Part shown: piece after piece, positions 16,573-24,614 of the stretch
Position numbering within the stretch: position 1 is the first letter of the stretch
Layout: each line of letters begins with the position of its first letter
From: Delta-02 sp964513565
Lineage (GTDB): Bacteria; Desulfobacterota; Syntrophorhabdia; Syntrophorhabdales; Syntrophorhabdaceae
Assembly: GCA_964513565.1 (NCBI GenBank)
Contig: CAZENE010000010.1
Coordinates: forward strand, 1-64,000
Direction: 5' to 3'
Length of the DNA: 64,000 nt
Position numbers and translations under genes: made by a program
Notes under the pieces: generated by a model
Database searches by the model: none
What the model saw: only the letters and a program-made list of their open reading frames with translations
What the model was told of the DNA's origin: nothing

Positions 16573-18854
16573 AGAACGGGGACAAGATCTTTCCATCCGG
16601 ATTGCGTCTGGACGGGCTATCTAAGGTGGCGGGCAGGGAGCGATATTCCGCCGATAATTATTCCGAGAAATTTCTCTGGGCCGGTGTAAAAAGGGCCCTT
16701 GTTCCCCATGCGCGCCTTGCCGAGGTCCATACCCGGGACGCCGCGTCCCTACCGGGGGTCACGCGCGTCCTGACATGCCGGGACATTGCCGGAACGAACA
16801 GGGTCGGGGTCGTAAAGAACGACCAACCCGTTCTTGTGGATGAAAAGATACGGCACGCGGGGGATGCTGTCGCCCTCGTCCTTGCAGAAAACAAAGAGAT
16901 ACTTGGCGTTGCCCTTGAGCGCATCCGTTTCGATTGCGAAGCCCTGACGGGTGTTTTTGATGCCGAAGAAGCCTTGAAAAGCGGGGCACCCGAGGTCCAC
17001 GAGGGCAGGAGCGAAGGAAATCTCTTACGACACGTGGCGATAAAGCAAGGTGACGCAGAGGGCGCATTGTATGATAGCGATGTGGTTGTCGAGGGCGTGT
17101 TTGAAACACCTCGCCAGGAGCATGCCTATCTTGAGACCGAGGCGGGATGGGCCTATATCGATGACCATGACATTCTTACCATTATAGCCTCGACGCAGAC
17201 ACCATACCGCGACAGGGCGGAGACTGCACGCGCATTGGGGCTTGAATCGAATAAAGTCAGGGTTGTCGTTCCTTATCTCGGCGGCGCATTCGGAGGGAAA
17301 GACGGGATTACGGTGCAGTGCCTGCTCGGGCTTGCCGCCCTCAATGCCGGCGGCTTGCCTGTCAAGATGTGGTGGGACAGGGCCGAAAGCTTTCTTGCGA
17401 GTTTTAAGAGACTTCCCGCGCGGATGTACTACCGGCTGGGGGCGAAAAAGGATGGCATGTTCCAAGGCCTCTCCTGCAGGCTTTATTTCGATGCCGGCCC
17501 ATATGCGGGCCTCTGCGGAGAGGTCATGGCCATGGGAGTGGAACACGCCGGATCCGCTTACCTGGTCCCGAACATCAGTGTCGATGGGCATTGCGTTTAC
17601 ACGAACAACCCCCTCGGGGGACCTTTCCGCGGTTTCGGCGTTCCCCAGGTGACGTTTGCGATGGAACAGGCCGTCGATATGTTAGCCGAAAAGCTTCGCA
17701 TGGACCCCTTGGAGGTTCGCCGCAAAAATGCGCTGAGCGTTGGCGATGTCAATTGCCTCGGGGTTAAGCTGAAGCATTCCACCGGCATTGGCGATTGCAT
17801 AGGTAAAATAATGGAGCATTCTTTCTGGAAAGAAAGACATGCATGGAAAAACTCTGCGTCGCAATGGAAAAAACGCGGGACAGGTGTTGGCTGCATGGGA
17901 CACGCGGTGGGATACCCTGCTTTGGTTCCCGATCAAGCCTATACAAAACTGGAACTGAAAGACGATGGGACAATACGTCTTTACTCGAGCCTCCCCGACA
18001 TGGGACAGGGCAATGCAAGCACCTATGTGCGGATTGCCTGCGCCATACTTGACCAGGACCCCGGCACCATGGAGCTGATCCAGCCCGACACCGATCACGA
18101 GCTTCCGTCGGGTTCGTCGTCTGCAAGCCGTACGACTTATACCTTCGGAAATGCTGTGATCAATGCGGCTGAAGCCTTGAAAGCGAATATCCTTCGATGC
18201 GCCGCCGGTGTTTTTGACCTGCCTCGTACGGGTGAGTTGGTGCTGCTGCCGGGAAGGGTGCGGGATACCGTATCGGGACGAGAGGTCTCGCTTGCCGGGA
18301 TCGCGGGGCTTCTCGGTCAGGACGGGCGTTCCGCGAACGGTTGTTTCAGAGCCCCCTACGATGAGAGCACTATCGACAAATTTTATCTCGGTGGCCACGT
18401 CCTTTTTTCATATGGCGCTCACCTTGCCAGGATCGAGGTGGATACCCTTACAGGGTCTATTGAAGTGATAGATTATCTTGCTGTCACGGACGCAGGGGCG
18501 GTCATCGACCGGAGCCTTTACGACCAGCAGGTGCAGGGCTCGGTGGCGCAGGGGATTGGGTATGCACTGATGGAGGAATACGCGGCACCCGACGGATTGC
18601 ATGCTACGGGCAGCCTTTCCACGTATATCATACCTACATCGCTGGACCTGCCCGATGTGGCATCAGTGCCCGTGGAGCCTTTTGAAGAGACAGGGCCCTT
18701 CGGTATGAAGGGGATCGGCGAAGTGGTGATAAGCGGATGCCTTCCCGCGATATCCAACGCATTTTATGATGCCTGCGGCATCCGGATAACACGCGCACCG
18801 TTCACGCCAGAAAGAGTATTGTCGCTGATCGCGGGGGAGGGGAAGGAGAAATGA
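16569..18854 (+). CDS. Molybdenum hydroxylase, large (Mo-pterin) subunit
   Basis: 761 residues, the size of the separate large subunit of the xanthine dehydrogenase family. Pterin- and active-site elements: GGAFGGKDG near 238-246, GGPFRGFGVPQ near 349 (the Arg that binds substrate in xanthine oxidase is kept), MGQGNAST near 478, SGSSSASRTTY near 515, and Glu718 in KGIGEVV, the catalytic base. These enzymes hydroxylate aldehydes or N-heterocycles in the cytoplasm with electrons leaving through the FeS and FAD subunits. The substrate is not predictable. Overlaps both neighbours by four bases (ATGA). Confidence 0.95.
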   Translation: MKNGDKIFPSGLRLDGLSKVAGRERYSADNYSEKFLWAGVKRALVPHARLAEVHTRDAASLPGVTRVLTCRDIAGTNRVGVVKNDQPVLVDEKIRHAGDAVALVLAENKEILGVALERIRFDCEALTGVFDAEEALKSGAPEVHEGRSEGNLLRHVAIKQGDAEGALYDSDVVVEGVFETPRQEHAYLETEAGWAYIDDHDILTIIASTQTPYRDRAETARALGLESNKVRVVVPYLGGAFGGKDGITVQCLLGLAALNAGGLPVKMWWDRAESFLASFKRLPARMYYRLGAKKDGMFQGLSCRLYFDAGPYAGLCGEVMAMGVEHAGSAYLVPNISVDGHCVYTNNPLGGPFRGFGVPQVTFAMEQAVDMLAEKLRMDPLEVRRKNALSVGDVNCLGVKLKHSTGIGDCIGKIMEHSFWKERHAWKNSASQWKKRGTGVGCMGHAVGYPALVPDQAYTKLELKDDGTIRLYSSLPDMGQGNASTYVRIACAILDQDPGTMELIQPDTDHELPSGSSSASRTTYTFGNAVINAAEALKANILRCAAGVFDLPRTGELVLLPGRVRDTVSGREVSLAGIAGLLGQDGRSANGCFRAPYDESTIDKFYLGGHVLFSYGAHLARIEVDTLTGSIEVIDYLAVTDAGAVIDRSLYDQQVQGSVAQGIGYALMEEYAAPDGLHATGSLSTYIIPTSLDLPDVASVPVEPFEETGPFGMKGIGEVVISGCLPAISNAFYDACGIRITRAPFTPERVLSLIAGEGKEK

Positions 18855-19339
18855 AGCAGAGAATATCTTTTGTACTCAACCGTTTTTTAACGTCGATCGA
18901 AACGGACCCGGCGCGCAGGGTGCTCGATGTCCTTCGCGAAGACCTTGGGCTTACGGGGACGAAAGAAGGCTGCGGGCAGGGGGAATGCGGCGCGTGCTCG
19001 GTCATTATTGACGGCGTCGTGAAGCTTTCATGCCTCATACCGGCGGCGCAACTCGAAGGCAAAGAGGTCGTCACGATCGAAGGCGTCGCGCCGGTCGGCG
19101 GCAGGCTGCATCCCGTTCAAACTTCCTTTATTGAATATGGGGCCGTGCAATGCGGGTTCTGCACGCCGGGCATGGTCATCTGCGCCGTTAATTTTCTTCG
19201 GAGCAATCCGGAACCGACCCGGGAAGAGATCCGTGAGGCGCTCAGCGGAAACCTATGCCGCTGCACCGGATACCAGAAGATAGTAGATGCCGTCGAAAAT
19301 GCATCGAAAAAAATGCGGGGTGACGGACACGATGGCTAA
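18851..19339 (+). CDS. Molybdenum hydroxylase, [2Fe-2S] subunit
   Basis: 162 residues with both clusters of the family: the plant-ferredoxin-type Cys41, Cys46, Cys49 and Cys61, and the helical cluster Cys101, Cys104, Cys136 and Cys138 (QCGFCTPGM and GNLCRCTGY). It passes electrons from the molybdenum site to FAD. The starting ATG overlaps the large-subunit stop. Confidence 0.96.
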   Translation: MKQRISFVLNRFLTSIETDPARRVLDVLREDLGLTGTKEGCGQGECGACSVIIDGVVKLSCLIPAAQLEGKEVVTIEGVAPVGGRLHPVQTSFIEYGAVQCGFCTPGMVICAVNFLRSNPEPTREEIREALSGNLCRCTGYQKIVDAVENASKKMRGDGHDG

Positions 19340-20183
19340 CGTCTTCCTCCCGGTATCCTTGAAAGAAGTTTTCGATATTCTATCTGGTGAACCGGAAGCT
19401 GTATTGTACGCCGGCGGCACCGATCTTTTCATACGGTTTCCCTTGGGGAAGGGAGATAAAAGGCCCCTCGTCTGCCTCGACACGATAGACGAACTTAAGG
19501 GCGTGGCCGACCTTGGAAACGAGGTCCGGATCGGGGCATGCACAACCCATAGCGTTCTCGCCGCAGACCGTCTGATCGGGGAACATTTTTCTCTTCTCGC
19601 GCGCGCGGCGAGACATATCGGCGCGCCGGCCGTGCGGAATATGGGGACCATCGGAGGTAATATCTGCACGGCGTCGCCTGCGGGAGACACGCTACCGCCT
19701 CTTTATATTTATGACGCAGAAGTCGAACTCTGGCGTGCCGGCCGAAAGCGGCGACTGCCGTTGAGCGGCTTCATAACAGGTCCCGGGCAAACGGTCCGGG
19801 AAAGCGGCGAAGTCCTCGCTGCAGTGTATATCAGGAAAGATCATGGGTACACAATCTGCCATTTTGAAAAGGTAGGGCAGCGCAAGGCCATGACCATCAG
19901 TATCGCCAGCTTTGCCTTTGCCGCCGGTTTCAGTGAGGACGGGTCAATTGAAGAGGCCCGGTGTGCGTTCGGCAGTGTCGCCCCGACCGTCCGCAGAATG
20001 GAGGCGGTCGACAAATGCCTGACAGGCAGGTATGTCGATAAAGAAGCCCTACGACAGGCCGCGGCGCTCGTGCGCGATGGTGTTTCTCCTATCAGTGATG
20101 TGAGGGGGTCGAAGGAGTACCGGAAGACGGTGGCCGGGAATCTTGTCATGCGCCTTGAAAGCGTACTGCGGGTTGCAAGGTGA
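19332..20183 (+). CDS. Molybdenum hydroxylase, FAD subunit
   Basis: 283 residues from ATG 19332; an upstream ATG at 19287 lies in the preceding gene and is unlikely. FAD contacts are LYAGGTDLFI near residue 25 and GAPAVRNMGTIGGNICTASPAGDTLPPL near 98-125. The Cys-rich [4Fe-4S] insertion of 4-hydroxybenzoyl-CoA reductase beta subunits is missing, which argues against that enzyme. Gene order large-FeS-FAD; it overlaps the FeS gene by eight bases. Confidence 0.94.
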   Translation: MANVFLPVSLKEVFDILSGEPEAVLYAGGTDLFIRFPLGKGDKRPLVCLDTIDELKGVADLGNEVRIGACTTHSVLAADRLIGEHFSLLARAARHIGAPAVRNMGTIGGNICTASPAGDTLPPLYIYDAEVELWRAGRKRRLPLSGFITGPGQTVRESGEVLAAVYIRKDHGYTICHFEKVGQRKAMTISIASFAFAAGFSEDGSIEEARCAFGSVAPTVRRMEAVDKCLTGRYVDKEALRQAAALVRDGVSPISDVRGSKEYRKTVAGNLVMRLESVLRVAR

Positions 20184-21391
20184 CGGGCAGGGGTTCTTCC
20201 ATTTACACCCGTGAGTTTGTACTCCTCAATGTCGTCCTCTGTCTTGCTTCCGCAGTTATGGCGCTTTTCTTTTCGTTTCATGAATATCTTCTTTCTCTCG
20301 GTATCGATCCTCGGTGGCACGGTTTTCTGATCGGCGCCGATGCCGTGACCGGCATCGTGGTGCAGCCTCTCTTGAGCCCTTACCTTCACGGGGGAAACGC
20401 AAAAAAGATCGCTGCGGCCGGCATCTGCCTGATGGCCGTATCGCTGGCACTTTATAATTTTGCCCTGACGGTCCCAACGATCGCGAGCGTTCGCATTCTC
20501 CACGGGACCGGTTTCATTCTCCTCGTCGCAGCGATAATATCACTTTTTGCATCATATATCCCGCCCCAGAGAAGCGGCGAATCGCTCGGCATTATTTCCA
20601 TCACGAGGCTCATTCCTTATGCCGTCATCCCGCCTGCAGTCGTCTTTTTTGTCGGGAGGTCCTGCAGTTTTATATCCATCGTCACAGTGGCGGCGGGAAT
20701 TGCGGTCTTTTTCCTGCTGCCCCTTGCGTGTGTGCGGTTGACCGTTACGAGGGAGGGCCGCGAAAAGACATTAGGTTTCAAGGGCCTCACGGAGGACTTG
20801 ACGGCGAACTCCGTACGAAGGGTCCTCGCCGTCAATCTCGTCTTCTACAGCGCATATACGTCGCTGTTCTATTTCTTCAGGGACTTCGGTGCAGCGCGCG
20901 GGATGAAGAACCCCGGTTTCTTCTTTACCTTCGCTATGGCAGCTATGATCATCATCAGGCTTGCGGGGAGCCGGTATTTCGACAGGGTCAGGAAAGCCCA
21001 GGTCTCGGCGGCCTGCATGGCTATCCTGGCCGTGTGCCATATTATACTAAGCTTTTCGGCAGGTTCGACCGCATTCCTCGTTCTCGCCGCGGCTTTCGGG
21101 GTCCTCTGGGGTGTCTCTATACCGCTTTTGATGGCCTTTCTTTTTGACATATCGGAGGCTCGTTTCAGGGGACTCAATATGAATCTATCACTGGTCATGA
21201 TGCAGGCGGGTTTCTTCCTAGGCCCGCTTGTCGGCGGGCTTATCCTTGCGCGCTGGGGATATGTGATGCTCTTTATCTTCTGCGGCTTCCTGAATGCGGC
21301 AGGGGCGGCCATGCTCGTCCTGCCGCCGGGTTTCCGCGCAATTTTACACGACGGGGATTCGGGTTTTACCGGTGTACAAAAAAATTGGTGA
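20180..21391 (+). CDS. Major facilitator superfamily transporter
   Basis: 403 residues, about twelve hydrophobic segments, with a central charged loop near residues 190-215. Starts at GTG overlapping the previous stop (GTGA). The family moves small molecules by proton coupling or facilitated diffusion; position inside the operon suggests it imports the hydroxylase substrate or exports its product. The usual loop 2-3 MFS motif is weak (LLSPYLHGGNAKKI). Substrate unknown. Confidence 0.88.
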   Translation: MTGRGSSIYTREFVLLNVVLCLASAVMALFFSFHEYLLSLGIDPRWHGFLIGADAVTGIVVQPLLSPYLHGGNAKKIAAAGICLMAVSLALYNFALTVPTIASVRILHGTGFILLVAAIISLFASYIPPQRSGESLGIISITRLIPYAVIPPAVVFFVGRSCSFISIVTVAAGIAVFFLLPLACVRLTVTREGREKTLGFKGLTEDLTANSVRRVLAVNLVFYSAYTSLFYFFRDFGAARGMKNPGFFFTFAMAAMIIIRLAGSRYFDRVRKAQVSAACMAILAVCHIILSFSAGSTAFLVLAAAFGVLWGVSIPLLMAFLFDISEARFRGLNMNLSLVMMQAGFFLGPLVGGLILARWGYVMLFIFCGFLNAAGAAMLVLPPGFRAILHDGDSGFTGVQKNW

Positions 21392-21400
21392 AGGAGTAAT

Positions 21401-22417
21401 ATGGAGCCCATTGTCATGGATATCGGCCCTGCTGAACGGGTCACCATCGATATTTTTCATCCCGGTGATGCCGCGGACGTGGGAGAATTGTTTCGTAAGG
21501 TGTACGGTGAAGAATATCCGGTGAAGCTGGTGTATGAACCGCGGTCGCTTGTGGATGCATTCGGCAGACGCGAGAACATTCCCGTTGTGGCGCGCTCCTC
21601 GAAGGGTGACCTCGTGGGGTACGTAAGCCTGTTCCGTTCGGCCCCGAGCCAAACCGTCTACGAAGCCGGGCAGGGATTGGTGCCCGTAGAATACCGCAAG
21701 CACGGCATTGCCCGGGCGATGAACCAATGCCTGACCGAAGGGATCGCCATGTCGTACGACATCGATGCCGTTTTTGGCGAGGCTGTCTGCAATCATCCCT
21801 ACATGCAGAAGGCATGGGCCGGCCAGGGGGCCAGCGAAACGGCCCTCGAAGTCGATCTTATGCCGGCCGAGTCCTATGCTAGGGAAGGAAGCGCCACGGG
21901 CCGGGTCGCATCGCTGCACATGACCCGCATGTACCGTTCCATGGAGCATACCGTTTACGCGCCGCAAGAATACGATGAAGCGATGCGGTTCATTTACGAC
22001 GGCTTCACGAGCGGTGCCGTTATATCAAGGGCAGGGGATGTCGCCCCCGAGAACAAGGAGACGTTCATCGAGAGCCGCTTCTTTGAGTTTGCTTCCGTGG
22101 CGCGCCTTACTGTCCGGACTGCCGGCCCGGATTTTCGGGATGTCCTTGAAAGCCTGGAGGCGGATGCACTCGGTAAGGGCATGATCGTTGTCCAGGTATG
22201 GCTTGATCTTTCATGGCCATGGATCGGGCAGCCGACAGAACACCTCCGGAAGCGGGGATATTTTTTCGGTGGCGTCCTCCCCCGGTGGTTCGGCGCGGAC
22301 GGCCTGTTAATGCAAAAGGTAACGGTCACGCCCAACTGGGAAGGCATCCATCTTTATTCGGAAAGGGCTCGGCGGATCCGTGACATTATCCGCGAAGATC
22401 ACGAAATTCTCCGGTGA
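21401..22417 (+). CDS. GNAT-like N-acyltransferase
   Basis: 338 residues. Residues about 15-150 form a recognisable GNAT core: KGDLVGYVSLFRS (beta hairpin), then GLVPVEYRKHGIARAMNQCLTEG, where the acyl-CoA pyrophosphate loop Q/R-x-x-G-x-G/A is read as RKHGIA. The C-terminal half ends with YFFGGVLPRWFGADGLLMQKV, comparable in layout to the end of the protein at 14139, so the two may be distant paralogues. Last gene of the operon; nine bases after the transporter. Confidence 0.8.
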   Translation: MEPIVMDIGPAERVTIDIFHPGDAADVGELFRKVYGEEYPVKLVYEPRSLVDAFGRRENIPVVARSSKGDLVGYVSLFRSAPSQTVYEAGQGLVPVEYRKHGIARAMNQCLTEGIAMSYDIDAVFGEAVCNHPYMQKAWAGQGASETALEVDLMPAESYAREGSATGRVASLHMTRMYRSMEHTVYAPQEYDEAMRFIYDGFTSGAVISRAGDVAPENKETFIESRFFEFASVARLTVRTAGPDFRDVLESLEADALGKGMIVVQVWLDLSWPWIGQPTEHLRKRGYFFGGVLPRWFGADGLLMQKVTVTPNWEGIHLYSERARRIRDIIREDHEILR

Positions 22418-22719
22418 CGTTGGTGGCTTGCATGAAACCTTTTTAGACAACCGCTTTCTGAATTAAAAGTCTCATTTCCTGCAGGAGAAAAGAATCCTTC
22501 TGTGTGTCCCTGATGATGACCCCCGCATTTTTATTTCCACTACAAAAATATTGCCATTTAAGGCGACATACAACGTCATTATTTCCTTGATATTATGATT
22601 ATGGAATTTTGCTCGGTTCGGGAATTGTACTGTTATGGAGATTATTGCGCGCAACCTTAAATTTCGGAGCATAGTGTCAAGAATCTTTCGCACTTTCCAT
22701 AGCAACCCCGTTCATCCGG
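22418..22719. other. Intergenic stretch, no convincing gene
   Basis: About 300 AT-richer bases between the operon and the transposase remnant. A 77-codon minus-strand frame exists (22472-22705), but has no family features and no clear ribosome site. The motif TTTCTGAATTA at 22455-22465 recurs at 23581-23591 on the other side of the transposase remnant. No strong terminator found. Confidence 0.5.
22455..22465 (+). repeat. 11-bp direct repeat, left copy
   Basis: TTTCTGAATTA, identical to 23581-23591. The two copies flank the IS256 remnant in the same orientation. Too short to be sure it is more than chance; too long for a usual 8-9 bp IS256 target duplication. Confidence 0.3.
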
Positions 22720-23570
22720 TTATGCCTGCATATTCTCGGTAACCCCTTCTTCAAGGCGATCCATTTTCATATACTGGTTCATTCCCCACTTGGTTCCCGC
22801 TATGTGCCGGAGCCTCGCTGCCACTAGCATAAGAGCGGAGTTGCCGTCAGGGAAGGATCCAACGACGCGGGTCCGTCGTCTGATCTCTTTCATGATCCTT
22901 TCAAGGGGATTGTTCGTCCGTATCTTCCTCCAGTGTTCCCGGGGGAATGTGTAGTAGCTCAGCGTCTCGTCGATCCCTTCGCTCAGCGTTTGCGCAGCCT
23001 TACCAAGCTTCATGGCCTCAAGTTTCTTCACTACTGTCTGGGCCTTCTTTTGCGCTTCTTTCCGGTCTTCCTGGGCATGGATCGCCGTGAGCATGGCAGC
23101 GACTTCCTTGACCTCCCCTTTAGGCATCACGGAGAAGACGTTCCGGTAAAAGTGGACGATGCACCGTTGCCACAGCGCATCGGGATAAAAGGCCCCGAGG
23201 CTTTCGACAAGGCCGATGCATTTGTCGGAGGTAAATAGCTCGACTCCTTTCAATCCCCTGTCCTTTAAATATCTCAGAAAGGAGGTCCAGCTCTCTTTAT
23301 CTTCATGCGCCCCTTCTGCCACACCCAGGATCTCCCGGTAGCCGTCGCGGCTGACCCCGAATGCAACGAGGATCGATACGTTCCTGACCTCACCGCCCCA
23401 GCTGCGCTTTAGTGATATGCCGTCAAGATACACATAAGGGTGCTCGCCTTCGATGGGCTTTTGCCTCCATTCCTCGACGGTGGTGTATATCCTGGCGTTA
23501 GGTTGCTTACGGTGCCGGGGCATACCTTGCTTCCCCAGAGGGCCTCCGTGATGTCCTCGACTCGCCTCAT
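22720..23570 (-). pseudogene. IS256-family (Mutator) transposase remnant
   Basis: The open part (22720-23523) codes the DDE core: Asp in YVYLDGISLKRSWGGEVRN, Asp in LFTSDKCIGLVESL and Glu in TNNPLERIMKEIRRRTRVVG. Upstream in another frame, from an ATG at 23570, the reading MRRVEDITEALWGSKVCPGT continues with VSNL, exactly the residues that precede NARIY in intact relatives; a one-base deletion near 23500 (CTAACG where CTAAACG is expected) breaks the frame. About 110-130 N-terminal residues are absent, because a stop and non-homologous sequence lie upstream. It is therefore both truncated and frameshifted, and should be inactive. Confidence 0.85.
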
Positions 23571-23580
23571 TGTCCAGTTT

Positions 23581-23591
23581 TTTCTGAATTA
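23581..23591 (+). repeat. 11-bp direct repeat, right copy
   Basis: TTTCTGAATTA, the partner of the copy at 22455-22465. It lies ten bases beyond the last recognisable codon of the transposase remnant. Confidence 0.3.
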
Positions 23592-23731
23592 GACAAAACC
23601 GACTTTTTTTGTGCGAGTATTTTTAGCCGGCATTACCGGTTTTGTGTACGTTATCGAAAAAAACGTCCTCATCCCTGCCTGCCCTCCCAGTATAGCCTTC
23701 GTGCCAGCCGTGATTGTCGTTTCAGATCAAA

Positions 23732-23921
23732 AGGCAGTGGGACCGATGTCTACCTTAAAGGCGTCCAGGCGTTATACGAAGGCCGTACGCCAAAGGCAGC
23801 GAGACCATAGAGTTCAGGTATGGCCTGATCCTGTCCGAAAACATGGAGCAGGGCATATACGTCATGGCCCATCAATGTAGGAGTATCAAATATTACCGGA
23901 ATGTAATTTAATTAAGCACAG
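23732..23921 (+). pseudogene. Decayed coding-like stretch of unknown origin
   Basis: Two plus-strand frames read well in sequence: first SKGSGTDVYLKGVQALYEGR (about 23732-23790), then after a frame change PYAKGSETIEFRYGLILSEN followed by MEQGIYVMAHQCRSIKYYRN to a stop near 23915. The residue order looks like one protein interrupted near 23785, but no start codon or family can be named. The rest of 23592-24061 shows no gene. Confidence 0.3.
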
Positions 23922-24061
23922 CACATACGTCTCTTTTGAGTCAGTCACGCAAGTTTTCGGGCCAGGGCCGGTATAAGTGCGATGTGTATCACGTACCGGG
24001 CATCCTGTCAATAAAGGTCCCACATCAAGGAGGACATCGGGAACCTGAATCTGCCAACTTC

Positions 24062-24104
24062 TTGAAGTGATTCAAGCTTCAAATCATGGTTTCCCAGCCA
24101 AATA
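24062..24104 (+). repeat. Degenerate tRNA-Gln 3' end / att-like repeat
   Basis: 24069-24104 aligns with the 3' end of tRNA-Gln and its downstream flank (13811-13846) with 31 of 36 identities, including TTCAAATC and CCCAGCCAAATA. Immediately before it, TTGAAGTGATT (24062-24072) is identical to the 5' flank of the intact gene (13759-13769). The copy thus looks like a second tRNA-Gln locus that has lost about 44 internal bases, or a right attachment site. It cannot fold into a tRNA. Confidence 0.7.
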
Positions 24105-24128
24105 TACGTGCCTTTGTCGCACATTTTT

Positions 24129-24599
24129 CTATCTATAGAATAGTGATACGATTGTGTATCCTTGGCCGGACTTTGTCCCTTTTGTGTAGTGGACCGAGGC
24201 GGTCCGGTAGTTGGGCCATTCCCAGCCGTATTCCGATGCCTTCGGATTACGTGAGCGCGGCGGGCCGATCACGCCCGTGACCGCGGGAAGAATCTGCCTG
24301 GTCCGGTCGGGCCCCGGTATCTTGAGGAGGATGGACGCGATGCGATTGCTGTTTGGATGGGTCTCGACCGCCACACGGATACCGTGATAACTGCCCCGAT
24401 AATACGCGCAGCCGGCATTCATGGGTTCGGCCTTTTTTAAATAAGGAACTGAGGGGACCGGTTTATCCTGCCGTATCTCGCGCAACATCTTTTCAACGTC
24501 TCCCCCGACATCACCGGCAAAAGCCGCAGCGCTGAAGATCATGATCAGAAGGGCACATAGAAAAATGATCCTCGATACAATAATATTCTTATCTTCCAT
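24129..24599 (-). CDS. Secreted protein of unknown function
   Basis: 156 residues with a clear signal peptide (hydrophobic FLCALLIMIFSAAAFA, cleavage probably after AFA near residue 28). The mature part of about 128 residues is basic, with GPPRSRNPKASEYGWEWPNYRT near the end, and is predicted to be periplasmic. No family recognised. It lies 15 bases downstream of the peptidase gene at 24615 on the same strand and is probably co-transcribed with it. Confidence 0.7.
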   Translation of the reverse strand: MEDKNIIVSRIIFLCALLIMIFSAAAFAGDVGGDVEKMLREIRQDKPVPSVPYLKKAEPMNAGCAYYRGSYHGIRVAVETHPNSNRIASILLKIPGPDRTRQILPAVTGVIGPPRSRNPKASEYGWEWPNYRTASVHYTKGTKSGQGYTIVSLFYR

Positions 24600-24614
24600 A
24601 ATGCCGCCTATGAC

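Larger units (their letters stand above)
13769..24104. mobile_element. Candidate tRNA-Gln-associated genomic island
   Basis: The interval begins at the intact tRNA-Gln gene and ends at a degenerate copy of its 3' end and 5' flank (24062-24104). Over 36 aligned positions the two 3' ends agree at 31. Between them lie the seven-gene molybdenum-hydroxylase operon, an IS256-type transposase remnant and decayed sequence. No integrase gene is visible inside, so the element would be an old, immobilised one or a gene duplication followed by insertion. The boundary call is an inference from the repeat; the operon content is certain. Confidence 0.5.

Noticed and set aside
17025..17591. Minus-strand open frame opposite the Mo subunit (188 codons)
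   Set aside because: GC-rich sequence yields long antisense frames; the plus strand is clearly coding with family motifs and tight gene overlaps.
19332..20183. 4-hydroxybenzoyl-CoA reductase as identity of the Mo enzyme
   Set aside because: The FAD subunit lacks the Cys-rich [4Fe-4S] insertion of that enzyme's beta subunit, and no CoA ligase is nearby.
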